DNA of 64,000 nucleotides from Curvibacter sp. (GCA_020248905.1 JADCGR010000017.1:41782-105781); one strand, 5' to 3'; positions 9,361 to 17,778 are shown, counted from the stretch's first letter. A program made the numbers and translations. The notes: generated from the sequence alone by a model not told the origin.

Positions 9361-10451
9361 ACAATATTCGTCTGATGCGGCCCTATATCAGCTACGACGA
9401 GGTCGAGGCTGAATTCCGCGGCGTCTTCGGCAGCGGCATGTTCACCCGTGGTGAGCACGTCGAGGCTTTCCGCAAGGAGCTGTCGCAATTCACTGGCGCA
9501 CGGCACGTGCATCTGGCCACGTCGGCCACCACGGCGCTCTGGGTCTGTCTCAAGCTGCTGGACATCGGTCCGGGCGATGAGGTGGTCGTCTCGGATTTCT
9601 CCTTCCCGGCGGCGGCCAACGTGGTCGAGGACCTGGGTGCCACGCCCATCTTCGCCGACGTGTCCCGCGACACCTACAACATGGAAGCGGCCACGCTGGC
9701 GCCGCTGCTGGGGCCGCGGACCAAGGCCGTCATCTTCGTGGATGCGCTGGGCAACCCCTCCGGCCTGCATGACGTCGGCGCCCTGTGCCGCAGCCGCGGC
9801 ATCCCGCTGATCGAGGACGCAGCCTGCGCGATCGGTAGCTCAGAGGGCGGCGCGCTCTGCGGCTCGGTCGCCGACCTGACCTGTTTCAGCTTCCACCCCC
9901 GCAAGCTCATCAGCACCGGCGAGGGCGGGGCGATCACCACCGATCGCGACGACTGGGCGCAGTGGCTGGACGTCAAGCTCGCCCACGGCGCGCGCGGCAT
10001 GAAGGGCGTGGCGCTCGATTTCGTGGACTACGGCTACAACTTCCGCTTGCCCGAGCTCCAGGCCATCATGGGGCGCAAGCAACTTGCGAAGATTGACAGC
10101 ATTGTGGATGAGCGAAATCAAGTCCGTGATGCTTATCGTTCGCTGCTCGAGCCCATGGGCTTTTTGCCCCAGCGGGTTAATGCAGATGTGCGCTTCAACG
10201 TGCAGTCCTTGGTGTTCTCGGTACCTCCCGATTGCAACCGCAACCGCCTAATTGCCGGCCTGAAGGCTAGCGGTATCGAATCGACCATAGGTACATACGC
10301 GATGAGCGCCTCCACCTACTACGCGCGGAAGTACGCCGTTCAGAACACGAATTCACACTGGCTAGAGGAAAATACGCTGACATTGCCGTGTTATGGAGGT
10401 GTCGATATCTCGAGAGTTTGTGCTGCGATAAAGGGAGGGCTATGTCGTTAG
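9357..10451 (+). CDS. DegT/DnrJ/EryC1/StrS-family aminotransferase (compositionally mosaic gene)
   Basis: PLP-dependent sugar aminotransferase of 364 residues with Lys183 in CFSFHPRKLISTGEGGA and the cofactor motifs TSATTALWVCLKLLD and IEDAACAIG. It probably aminates the product of the SDR enzyme just upstream. The composition changes inside the gene: up to about 10075 it is very GC-rich (about 72% in two lines counted by hand), while 10081-10440 is about 53%, beginning at QLAKIDSIVDERNQ. This suggests recombination within the gene, described in the findings. The reading frame stays intact. Its stop overlaps the next start by 10 nt. Confidence 0.87.
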   Translation: MNNIRLMRPYISYDEVEAEFRGVFGSGMFTRGEHVEAFRKELSQFTGARHVHLATSATTALWVCLKLLDIGPGDEVVVSDFSFPAAANVVEDLGATPIFADVSRDTYNMEAATLAPLLGPRTKAVIFVDALGNPSGLHDVGALCRSRGIPLIEDAACAIGSSEGGALCGSVADLTCFSFHPRKLISTGEGGAITTDRDDWAQWLDVKLAHGARGMKGVALDFVDYGYNFRLPELQAIMGRKQLAKIDSIVDERNQVRDAYRSLLEPMGFLPQRVNADVRFNVQSLVFSVPPDCNRNRLIAGLKASGIESTIGTYAMSASTYYARKYAVQNTNSHWLEENTLTLPCYGGVDISRVCAAIKGGLCR

Positions 10452-11071
10452 ACTCGCAAAAGGAAGACATCGTCAGCGATTTGATTAAGCTTTGGCACTC
10501 AGATGAAGTAAAGCTAAAGACAGGAGAGCGTCATCAAAGATTAAGGCCGGAGATACTGTCGCGACTCCTGTCGGTTGTAATGACAGATGACGAGCGTGCC
10601 GAGTATTTCGGATTGCCTAAGGGGTGCCGAATAAGGGACGGTGCGAAGATCATTAGCCCGACTAACTTAATTTGTGGCGAGCACGTATGGATCGGCGAGA
10701 ACGCCATTCTTGATGCTTCCGGAGGACTTGAAATTGGAGCGCACACAAGCATAGGCCTGTCGGTCTTTGTATGGAGTCATACCAGTCAACTTACCAATTT
10801 GACCCTGGCGAACTTTAGCGGTAGTCCTCTGATCGAAAGGAAAAGGACAAAAATTGGTAATGGTGTGTTTATCGCTGGACCTGGCGTAATTTTACCGGGC
10901 GTGACTGTTGGCGATAAGGTAATTGTTGCTCCACTTAGTGTCGTAAACAAGGATATCCCTCCGTACTCCGTGATATCTGGAAACCCCGCGCGAATCGTAA
11001 AGACGCTCACAGAAGAGGATATCGCAGCAGAAAGGGAGCGAGTCTTGAGTGATGGATTGGGTAAAGCCTGA
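10442..11071 (+). CDS. Hexapeptide-repeat acyltransferase (low GC)
   Basis: Predicted O- or N-acetyltransferase of 209 residues modifying a sugar of the repeat unit. An alpha-helical N-terminal 65 residues is followed by a left-handed beta-helix (ISPTNLICGEHVWIGENAIL, LEIGAHTSIGLSVFVWSHTS, NGVFIAGPGVILPGVTVGDK) and the usual tail YSVISGNPARIV. ATG 10442 is chosen because an ideal GGGAGGG lies just upstream; it overlaps the aminotransferase stop by 10 nt. Several lines of the gene count at about 42-53% GC against about 65-70% on either side, so it looks acquired. Its stop overlaps the hisH start by one base. Confidence 0.85.
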   Translation: MSLDSQKEDIVSDLIKLWHSDEVKLKTGERHQRLRPEILSRLLSVVMTDDERAEYFGLPKGCRIRDGAKIISPTNLICGEHVWIGENAILDASGGLEIGAHTSIGLSVFVWSHTSQLTNLTLANFSGSPLIERKRTKIGNGVFIAGPGVILPGVTVGDKVIVAPLSVVNKDIPPYSVISGNPARIVKTLTEEDIAAERERVLSDGLGKA

Positions 11072-11679
11072 TGGTTGTTATAGATTACGGCGCTGGCAAC
11101 ATCGGGTCCGTGCTCAACATGATCCGGTATGTGGGCGGGCAGGCTGATGTGGCACGGGACGCAGCCGGGGTGCTGGGAGCCAACAAGATCCTGCTGCCCG
11201 GCGTGGGCAGTTTCGACAATGCCATGACGCGGCTAGCCGGGTTGGGCATGGTCGAACCGCTGAAGGCACGTGCCGGCGCGGGTGTTCCCTTGCTTGGCAT
11301 CTGCCTGGGCATGCAGCTGCTGGCCGATGCCAGCGAGGAAGGGCGCATGGCGGGGCTGGGGCTGATCCCCGGGCATGTGCGCCGTTTCCAATTCGACGGC
11401 GAAACCGCCAAGCTGAAGATCCCGCACATGGGCTGGAACCGCGTGACGCCCGTGCGCGCCCATCCGCTGGCGCAGGGCCTGGAGGACGGCGCGCGCTTCT
11501 ACTTCGTCCACTCCTATTTCTACGATTGCGAGCGCGATGAGGACATCCTGCTGCGCTCCGTCTACGGTTGCGAGTTCACTTCCGGCGTCCAGCGCGGCAA
11601 TGTCATGGGCGTCCAGTTCCATCCGGAAAAAAGCCATCGCTACGGCATGCAGCTGATCCGGAATTTCGTGGAACTCTGA
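11071..11679 (+). CDS. hisH: HisH-type glutamine amidotransferase subunit (O-antigen paralogue)
   Basis: Class-I glutamine amidotransferase that releases ammonia from glutamine and passes it to a HisF-like partner. The 202 residues hold the full triad: Cys78 in LLGICLGMQLL, and His184 and Glu186 in VQFHPEKSHRYG. In histidine synthesis this subunit works with HisF on PRFAR. Here there are no other his genes, and the paralogues HisH2/HisF2 next to a WbpG-type protein are known from Pseudomonas O-antigen loci. The supply of ammonia for acetamidino-group formation is therefore the likelier job. hisF follows after one base. Confidence 0.9.
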   Translation: MVVIDYGAGNIGSVLNMIRYVGGQADVARDAAGVLGANKILLPGVGSFDNAMTRLAGLGMVEPLKARAGAGVPLLGICLGMQLLADASEEGRMAGLGLIPGHVRRFQFDGETAKLKIPHMGWNRVTPVRAHPLAQGLEDGARFYFVHSYFYDCERDEDILLRSVYGCEFTSGVQRGNVMGVQFHPEKSHRYGMQLIRNFVEL

Positions 11680-11680
11680 C

Positions 11681-12454
11681 ATGCTGGCCACCCGACTGAT
11701 GCCCTGCCTGCTCATGAGCAATGGCGCTCTGGTTAAGACCGTTCGCTTCAAGGAAGGGTCCTATGTCGGCGATCCGGTCAACGCCGTGCGGATCTTCAAT
11801 CAAAAGGAGGTCGACGAGCTGATTCTTCTCGACATCCACGCGACGACGCAAAGCCGGGGGATCGACTTCGACACTTTGGAGAAGGTTGTTAGCGAATGCT
11901 TCATGCCTATCTGCTACGGCGGCGGCGTGCGCACCCTGGAAGACATGCGGCGGCTTTACGCCCTGGGCATCGAGAAGGTCTCGCTGGGCGCGGCGGCGTT
12001 CGAGGTGCCGGACCTGGTGCGCCAGGCTTCCAGTGAATTCGGTGCACAGGCCGTTGTGGTGACGCTCGATGTCAAGAAGGGGGTGCTCGGACGCTCCACG
12101 GTGCGCACGCGCAACGGCAGTCACGACACTAGGATGTCGCCGCCCCAGGCGGCCCGCACTTTCGAGGAGCAGGGGGCGGGAGAATTGCTGCTGTATTCGA
12201 TCGACAGGGACGGAACCTGGTCCGGCTTTGACCTCAAGCTGGTGGAGTCGGTTAGCCAGGCGGCCAGCGTGCCGGTAGTGGCCACGGGCGGCGCCGGCTC
12301 GCTGGAGGACATCAAGGCCGCCGTGAAGCAGGCGGGCGCATCGGCCGTGGCGATCGGGAGCATGGCCGTCTTTCAGGGCAAGGATCTGGGGGTGCTGATC
12401 AAGTTTCCTGCAAGGGAACACCAAGAGTCACTGTTTGGCGAAAGTTTCATTTGA
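11681..12454 (+). CDS. hisF: HisF-like subunit, divergent (ammonia-channelling partner in acetamidino-sugar synthesis)
   Basis: A (beta/alpha)8-barrel protein of 257 residues. In the classical cyclase Asp11 and Asp130 are catalytic. Here the segment reads MPCLLMSNGALVKT, so position 11 is Leu and position 14 Asn instead of Asp, whereas Asp130 is kept in VVVTLDVKKG. The phosphate-binding loops (CYGGGVRTLED; ATGGAGSLEDI) remain. Loss of Asp11 argues against imidazole-glycerol-phosphate synthesis and fits the HisF2 type that hands ammonia to a WbpG-like enzyme, encoded 2 kb downstream at 14501. The gene is GC-rich but is followed by a low-GC insert. Confidence 0.88.
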   Translation: MLATRLMPCLLMSNGALVKTVRFKEGSYVGDPVNAVRIFNQKEVDELILLDIHATTQSRGIDFDTLEKVVSECFMPICYGGGVRTLEDMRRLYALGIEKVSLGAAAFEVPDLVRQASSEFGAQAVVVTLDVKKGVLGRSTVRTRNGSHDTRMSPPQAARTFEEQGAGELLLYSIDRDGTWSGFDLKLVESVSQAASVPVVATGGAGSLEDIKAAVKQAGASAVAIGSMAVFQGKDLGVLIKFPAREHQESLFGESFI

Positions 12455-12611
12455 AACCTGAAGCGTTGAAGAGCTAGCAGATTTTTGCTTCATGCGTCTA
12501 CCCCATAACTAGCGATATAGACGTCTGACGCTACTGATGAAGATACATTCAAAGGTTACCAGAGTCGCCTATGTTTTTCCCATACAGAGCAGATTTGGAT
12601 GAGGTATTGAA
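12455..12611 (+). other. Intergenic leader with a 14-codon mini-ORF
   Basis: A 157-nt low-GC gap, the first real break in the overlapping gene chain. It contains a mini-ORF from ATG 12571 (MFFPYRADLDEVLK) whose TGA at 12613-12615 overlaps the start of the next gene as ATGA. A GAGG at 12601-12604 serves that next start. The mini-ORF may be chance or a coupling leader. I see no convincing promoter or terminator. Confidence 0.35.
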
Positions 12612-13328
12612 ATGAAAGCACCGCCTCACTTCACTTGGGCAGACCTTGAGACTCAATACTCAACTGCAAAAGAGCTTGGCTACGAATTCATTACCTGCGC
12701 AGAGTATGTAGAGCGAAAGAACGATCTCCCAGCGCTGACTGTCGTTAACCGGGTAGACATCGATCTTTCAGTAAAGAAGGCTGATCGGCTGCGCGATATC
12801 TTCGATCGTCTGGGTATTAAAGCGAGCTTCTTCGTCCGGCTTCACGCTAAGGAGTACAACCCGTTCGCCTTCGAGAACTACCGCATACTTAAATCGATTC
12901 GCGATAGCGGACATGAGATTGGATATCACAGCGAAGTTGTAGATCAAGCGGCAATCTGGAATGAAGATGCTGCTGAATGTCTCCTTAGAGATCTAGATGT
13001 CTTGAATCGAATGTTGAACGTGAAAGCCGTCGGAGTTGCCAGCCATGGTGGCATGACTGGCTTGAATAACCTCAAGTTTTGGGAAGACAGGAAAGCACCA
13101 GACTTCGGTTTGATCTATGAGGCCTATGACAAAAGTGAGTCATTTAATCTTTTTGATCGCTCTTTCTATGTAAGCGACTCCGAGTGGACTCAGTGGAAGT
13201 GTTATGAAAAAGGCCGTTTAAAGGTTGGCGATCGTCGTAGTTTTGGGGAGCACGTCCTCGATCAGCATCCGTTGATCTATCTCTTGACTCACCCGGACAC
13301 CTATTTTGATCGCCACTTCTACGAATAG
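12612..13328 (+). CDS. Polysaccharide-deacetylase-like (NodB/CE4 fold) protein
   Basis: Probably a metal-dependent de-N- or O-acetylase acting on a sugar or sugar intermediate; no signal peptide, so a cytoplasmic site is expected. The 238 residues show a reduced CE4 pattern. RVDIDLSVKKADRLRDIF carries the aspartates, GHEIGYHSEVV has the H-x-G-Y-H zinc ligands, ASHGGM follows, and YLLTHPDTY supplies the late histidine. The family is usually somewhat longer. GC is about 42-50% in lines counted, far below hisF and wbpG. A deacetylase could free an amino group for re-acylation by the LpxD-like gene that follows 23 nt later; that pairing is inference. Confidence 0.68.
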   Translation: MKAPPHFTWADLETQYSTAKELGYEFITCAEYVERKNDLPALTVVNRVDIDLSVKKADRLRDIFDRLGIKASFFVRLHAKEYNPFAFENYRILKSIRDSGHEIGYHSEVVDQAAIWNEDAAECLLRDLDVLNRMLNVKAVGVASHGGMTGLNNLKFWEDRKAPDFGLIYEAYDKSESFNLFDRSFYVSDSEWTQWKCYEKGRLKVGDRRSFGEHVLDQHPLIYLLTHPDTYFDRHFYE

Positions 13329-13351
13329 CCTTTGGTCTGGAGTTGATCGAA

Positions 13352-14299
13352 ATGTATTCTTTGCAGAGCATACTTTCAAACATTGGCTGCGACTATCAGG
13401 TCCGAGGAAGCCGTGATAACTTCGCGACCAACTTTTGTTCGTTGTTTGAGGCGAGAAGTGACAGTGTCTGTTGGATGCGTGCTAGAGGCGGTGAGGCGCT
13501 CGAGATCATCAAAGCTACCCCATCAAGCATATTGATATGTGGAGAGATTGATGTTCCAGATAGGTTCCTTCAAAAAAAGACATTGATACTGGTCGAGAAT
13601 CCTCATGTTGCGTACTTGCGTCTACTCCGGAATATGTTCTCACACCAATATCGCGTGGAGCCGGGGATTCATGCATCTGCGGTTGTTTCTCCAAATGCCG
13701 CCATCGGAGCCAATGTCTCAATCGGCCCCTTTGTAACTGTTGGCGCGTGCACTATCGGTGACAACTGCGTAATCAAGTCTCATGCCGTGATTCATGATCG
13801 AGCTCTTATTGGTTCGAATGTCCTTATTTCCGAGCACTGCAACATTGGCGGAGAAGGCTTTGGCTACATCAAGAACGAACAGAATGAGCTAGAGAATATG
13901 CTGCATGTCGGCTCAGTAGTTCTTGAGGACGATGTCGCGATTTTCCCTTACACGAACATCGATAGATCAACCTTAGGACAGACTAGAGTCGGACGCGGAA
14001 CCAAGATTGATCACTATTGCCACATTGGACACAACTCCAAGATCGGATCAAACAGCATAATCACGCCAAACGTGACTTTGTTAGGCGGTGCCCGGATCGG
14101 TAACGAATGCATGGTTGGGTGCGGGTCGGCGCTAAGGGATGGTGTTGTTGTTGGCGATCGGGTGACCATAGGCATGGCCTCGGTCGTAACAAAGGATATC
14201 CCTGATAATGAAACTTGGGTTGGCTCGCCGGCACGACCGATCGATGACTTTAAGCTCCTCCAGATGCGGCTTTCTGAGCTAATTCTCGGCAATGGGTAG
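13352..14299 (+). CDS. LpxD-like left-handed beta-helix acyltransferase
   Basis: Acyltransferase of 315 residues built like LpxD (UDP-3-O-acyl-glucosamine N-acyltransferase). An N-terminal alpha/beta domain includes ILVENPHVAYLRLLRNMF, as in LpxD. A long hexapeptide helix follows (NAAIGANVSIGPFVTVGACT), with GGEGFGYIKN standing where LpxD has its GxDGFG loop. It is not the housekeeping lpxD, which lies in the bam-lpx-fab cluster; here it probably acylates a polysaccharide sugar. ATG 13352 is chosen for a GGAG 9 nt upstream; TTG 13343 is possible. Low GC like the deacetylase gene before it; both look acquired together. Confidence 0.78.
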   Translation: MYSLQSILSNIGCDYQVRGSRDNFATNFCSLFEARSDSVCWMRARGGEALEIIKATPSSILICGEIDVPDRFLQKKTLILVENPHVAYLRLLRNMFSHQYRVEPGIHASAVVSPNAAIGANVSIGPFVTVGACTIGDNCVIKSHAVIHDRALIGSNVLISEHCNIGGEGFGYIKNEQNELENMLHVGSVVLEDDVAIFPYTNIDRSTLGQTRVGRGTKIDHYCHIGHNSKIGSNSIITPNVTLLGGARIGNECMVGCGSALRDGVVVGDRVTIGMASVVTKDIPDNETWVGSPARPIDDFKLLQMRLSELILGNG

Positions 14300-14500
14300 C
14301 GGTGTACGGAGCTCGCCTGCCTCCTAATGGGTGTCTGTTTCGCGTTTGACGGACGGCTCAATCCGATTTGGCGGATTGCCCCGGCAGAATCGGACGCAGG
14401 CGCTTGGCCAAGAATGTCTGAGGAGACTATCTTGTTAGTCTTAGCCTTGTTTACTCGCCTTCTCAAAACTCAAGGGTAGACCCCCACTGGACTAACTCAA
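14300..14500 (+). other. Intergenic region at the end of the low-GC insert
   Basis: 201 nt between the LpxD-like gene and the amidotransferase gene. Inverted repeat CCGATT (14360-14365) and AATCGG (14389-14394) could form a hairpin, but no T-run follows, so I do not call a terminator. A promoter for 14501 may lie here; none is convincing. It marks the return from about 45% GC to higher GC. Confidence 0.4.
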
Positions 14501-15637
14501 ATGCCCAAAAACATCTGCACGCGGTGCATCTACGACGACTCGGTCCCGAACATCAGCTTCGATGGTGAGGGGGTATGCAGCTATTGCCGCCAGATCGATG
14601 CCCTCGAAGCTGAATACCCAACGGGTCGGGAGGGCGAGACCAGATTGCAGAAGCTGGTCTACGAGATGAAGGCCGCCGGCCGCGGCAAGAAGTATGACGC
14701 GGTGATCGGCGTCAGCGGTGGCTGCGATTCCTCGTACCTGGTGCACCAGATGAAGGAGGTCTATGGCCTGCGCCTGCTGGCCGCTCATTTTGACAACACG
14801 TGGAATTCGACGATCGCAACGGAGAACATCCACAACGTGCTGGACAAGCTCGGAGTCGATTTGTTCACGATTGTCGTCGACAACAAAGAATACGACGACA
14901 TCTACCGCTCGTTCTTCCGGGCGGGCGTCAAGGACATCGACTGTCCAACGGACATCGGTCTTGCTACAACACTCTATCGCGCCTCCGAGAAGTTTGGCAT
15001 CAAATACATGATCGAAGGGCACTCTTTCCGTACAGAGGGCGTTGCCCCGCTGGGCTGGGTATACATGGATGGCAAGTACATCGATTCAGTCCATCGGCAG
15101 TTTGGCAGTCTGCCCATGAAAACGTTCCCCAACTTGTGGCTGCATTTGCAACTCAAGTGGATGCTGTTTGGCGGCATCAAGAAGATCCGGCCGCTGTACT
15201 ACATGGACTACGACAAGGAAGCCGCCAAGAAACTGCTGACCGACAAATACGGCTGGCAGTGGTACGGTGGACACCACCTTGAGAACCGGTACACCGCCTT
15301 CGTCCACAGCTACTTCTTTCCGCGCCGGTGGAACATCGACTTCCGCATCGCCGGGTATTCCGCTTATTGCCGCAATGGCTGGATGACGCGGGAGGAAGCC
15401 CTGCGGCTGATGGATGAGCCGCCTCACATTGAGACTGGCCTGGTCGATTTCGTGAAGAAGCGGCTGGGATTCTCCGAAGAGGAGTTCGAGCGGCTGATGA
15501 CCATGCCTCCGAAGACCTACAAGGACTACGTGACTTACAAGAAGACGTTCGAGAGAATGAGGCCCTTCTTCTGGGTGATGTACAAGATGGACCTCATTCC
15601 GAAGAGCTTCTATATGAAATACACGGCAAAGAGCTGA
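14501..15637 (+). CDS. N-acetyl sugar amidotransferase (WbpG/PseA-type, PP-loop)
   Basis: ATP-dependent enzyme expected to turn an N-acetyl group of a sugar into an acetamidino group with ammonia supplied by HisH/HisF. It has 378 residues. An N-terminal zinc ribbon is formed by CTRCIYDD and GVCSYCRQID, and an ATP-pyrophosphatase PP-loop lies at residues 70-78 (GVSGGCDSS). LRLLAAHFDNTWNS and IEGHSFRTEG follow, as in WbpG, PseA and LegX proteins. The set hisH-hisF-wbpG is known from Pseudomonas aeruginosa O-antigen loci; here the three are split by a 2-kb low-GC insert. Target sugar unknown, with diamino-uronate the best guess. Confidence 0.9.
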   Translation: MPKNICTRCIYDDSVPNISFDGEGVCSYCRQIDALEAEYPTGREGETRLQKLVYEMKAAGRGKKYDAVIGVSGGCDSSYLVHQMKEVYGLRLLAAHFDNTWNSTIATENIHNVLDKLGVDLFTIVVDNKEYDDIYRSFFRAGVKDIDCPTDIGLATTLYRASEKFGIKYMIEGHSFRTEGVAPLGWVYMDGKYIDSVHRQFGSLPMKTFPNLWLHLQLKWMLFGGIKKIRPLYYMDYDKEAAKKLLTDKYGWQWYGGHHLENRYTAFVHSYFFPRRWNIDFRIAGYSAYCRNGWMTREEALRLMDEPPHIETGLVDFVKKRLGFSEEEFERLMTMPPKTYKDYVTYKKTFERMRPFFWVMYKMDLIPKSFYMKYTAKS

Positions 15638-15642
15638 CCATT

Positions 15643-17778
15643 GTGAAGCAGATATTGCAGGACATGAGAGACGGCGCTACCTACATTGCCGAGGCGCCCG
15701 CGCCGGCTGTCAGCAGTGAGACCCTTCTGATTCATAGCACAGTCAGCCTCATTTCCGCAGGCACCGAGCGTATGCTGGTGGACTTTGGTCGTGCCTCCTA
15801 TCTGGAGAAGGCGCGTCAACAGCCGGAAAAGGTGCGTATGGTGCTGGACAAGATACGCACAGATGGACTAATGACGACCATCGAAGCGGTCCAGTCCAAG
15901 CTGGCCCAGCCCCTGCCCCTGGGCTATTGCAATGTGGGCCTTGTAGCGCAGGTTGGCACCGGGGTGTATGGTTTCAAGGCCGGTGACCGTGTGGTCTCGA
16001 ACGGTCCACATGCCGATGTGGTCAAGGTGGGCAAGAACCTTTGCGCGCGCATCCCGGATGGCGTTGACGACGAGTCAGCAGCTTTCGTGGTGGTGGCCAG
16101 TATCGGCCTGCAGGGGATTCGGCTGGCACAGCCTACGCTGGGAGAGGCCTTCGTGGTCACCGGGGTGGGGTTGATCGGCCTGCTGACCGTGCAGCTTTTG
16201 CGAGCCCAGGGCTGCCGGGTGTTGGCGATTGACTTTGACGAGTCCAAGCTGGCGCTGGCGCGCCAGTTCGGCGCCGAGACCTGCAACCCCGGCCAAGGCG
16301 AGGACCCCGTGGCTGCTGGTATGGCGTTCAGCCGCGGGCAGGGGGTGGATGGCGTGATCATCACTGCGTCCACCAAATCCAGTGACCCGGTCACACAGGC
16401 CGCACGCATGAGCCGTAAGCGTGGCCGCATCGTTCTGGTGGGAGTCACAGGGCTGGAGCTCAACCGGGCTGACTTCTTTACCAAGGAACTGAGTTTCCAG
16501 GTGTCCTGTTCGTATGGACCCGGGCGCTACGACCCGGCTTACGAGGAGCAGGGCCGAGACTACCCTCTGGGTTTTGTGCGCTGGACCGAGCAGCGTAACT
16601 TCGAAGCCATACTGGACATGCTGGCTTCTGGCCAGATCGACGTCAAACCGCTGATCACGCATCGCTTCGCCTTTGAGGATGCGCCAGCGGCCTATCAGCT
16701 ACTCACCGAAGACAAGAGCGGCCTGGGTATTTTGCTGAAGTACAACGCGGCGTCCGCCGACCGTGAGGTGCGCAGCGTGACCTTGAGCGCGGGCTTGCAG
16801 TTTGATGCCGCCCGTCCAGTCCTTGGATTCATCGGCGCGGGCAACTATGCGTCGCGCATGCTGATCCCCGCCTTCAAGGCGGCCGGTGCGCAGTTTCACA
16901 CCATTGTGACCTCGGGGGGCATCAGCGGTGTCATTCATGGCGCCAAAGCGGGTTTTGCCGAAGCCTCCACCGACATGTCGGCCATGCTGGCCGACGCCAC
17001 CATCAACACGGTCGCCATCGTGACGCGCCATGACACGCATGCCCGCTTTGTGGCGCAGGCCTTGAGCGCCGGCAAACACGTGTTCGTGGAGAAGCCCTTG
17101 GCCATACACCAGAACGAGCTGGCCGAGGTGCATGCCGCCTATGAACAGGCGCACCGCTCGGGCCCCGGACCGCAACTGATGGTGGGCTTCAATCGGCGGT
17201 TTGCCCCACAGGTGCAGAAGATGAAGGCGCTGCTACAGGCGGTGAAAGAGCCCAAGTCCTTCCTCATGACGATGAACGCAGGTGCCATTCCGGCCAGTCA
17301 CTGGACGCAGGACGTCGACGTGGGGGGCGGGCGCATCATCGGCGAGGCCTGCCACTTCATCGACTTGATGCGCTTCCTGGCGGGCAGCCCGATCACCTCG
17401 GTACATGCCCGACGCATGGGGGATGCGCCCGGGATGACATTGACCGAGGACAAGGCATCGATAACCCTGGCGTTCGCGGACGGATCCTTTGGCACCATCA
17501 TGTACTTGGCCAACGGCGCGGCCAGCTTTCCGAAAGAGCGCGTGGAGGTGTTTGCCGCCGGCCGTGTGCTGCAGCTGGACAACTTCCGCAAGCTCCGGGG
17601 CTACGGCTGGCCGGGCTTCAGCAAGTTCAATCTGTGGAAGCAGGACAAGGGCCAGAACGCATGTGCCGCCGCATTCCTGCACGGTGTGCAGCAGGGTGTG
17701 CCGGCGATACCGCCCGAAGAAATCTTCGAGGTGGCTCGTGTCACCATCGAGGCGGCCTGGCAATTGCGCCGGCAATGA
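15643..17778 (+). CDS. Bi-domain oxidoreductase: zinc-type alcohol dehydrogenase fused to Gfo/Idh/MocA
   Basis: 711 residues in two enzymes. Residues 1-370 form a medium-chain dehydrogenase (GTERMLVDFGRASYLEKARQ, VTGVGLIGLLTVQLLRAQG). Residues 385-711 form a Gfo/Idh protein with Rossmann LGFIGAGNYASRML and the EKP motif in VFVEKPLAIHQ. Fusions of this kind often stand beside a heparinase II/III gene in polysaccharide loci, as here. The substrate is unknown; two linked oxidations or an oxidation-reduction of a uronic or amino sugar are possible. The GTG start lies 5 nt after the previous stop and has only a weak ribosome site. It overlaps the heparinase gene by 4 nt. Confidence 0.87.
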   Translation: MKQILQDMRDGATYIAEAPAPAVSSETLLIHSTVSLISAGTERMLVDFGRASYLEKARQQPEKVRMVLDKIRTDGLMTTIEAVQSKLAQPLPLGYCNVGLVAQVGTGVYGFKAGDRVVSNGPHADVVKVGKNLCARIPDGVDDESAAFVVVASIGLQGIRLAQPTLGEAFVVTGVGLIGLLTVQLLRAQGCRVLAIDFDESKLALARQFGAETCNPGQGEDPVAAGMAFSRGQGVDGVIITASTKSSDPVTQAARMSRKRGRIVLVGVTGLELNRADFFTKELSFQVSCSYGPGRYDPAYEEQGRDYPLGFVRWTEQRNFEAILDMLASGQIDVKPLITHRFAFEDAPAAYQLLTEDKSGLGILLKYNAASADREVRSVTLSAGLQFDAARPVLGFIGAGNYASRMLIPAFKAAGAQFHTIVTSGGISGVIHGAKAGFAEASTDMSAMLADATINTVAIVTRHDTHARFVAQALSAGKHVFVEKPLAIHQNELAEVHAAYEQAHRSGPGPQLMVGFNRRFAPQVQKMKALLQAVKEPKSFLMTMNAGAIPASHWTQDVDVGGGRIIGEACHFIDLMRFLAGSPITSVHARRMGDAPGMTLTEDKASITLAFADGSFGTIMYLANGAASFPKERVEVFAAGRVLQLDNFRKLRGYGWPGFSKFNLWKQDKGQNACAAAFLHGVQQGVPAIPPEEIFEVARVTIEAAWQLRRQ

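Noticed and set aside
11071..12454. hisH/hisF as part of a histidine operon
   Set aside because: No other his genes are near, HisF lacks Asp11, and the neighbours are O-antigen amino-sugar genes with a WbpG-type partner.
13352..14299. The housekeeping lpxD gene
   Set aside because: It has low GC, lies in a polysaccharide locus without lpxA, lpxB or fabZ, and has a GEGFG loop variant; a paralogue is more likely.
14360..14394. Terminator between the LpxD-like gene and the amidotransferase gene
   Set aside because: The 6-bp arms are separated by 23 nt and no T-run follows.
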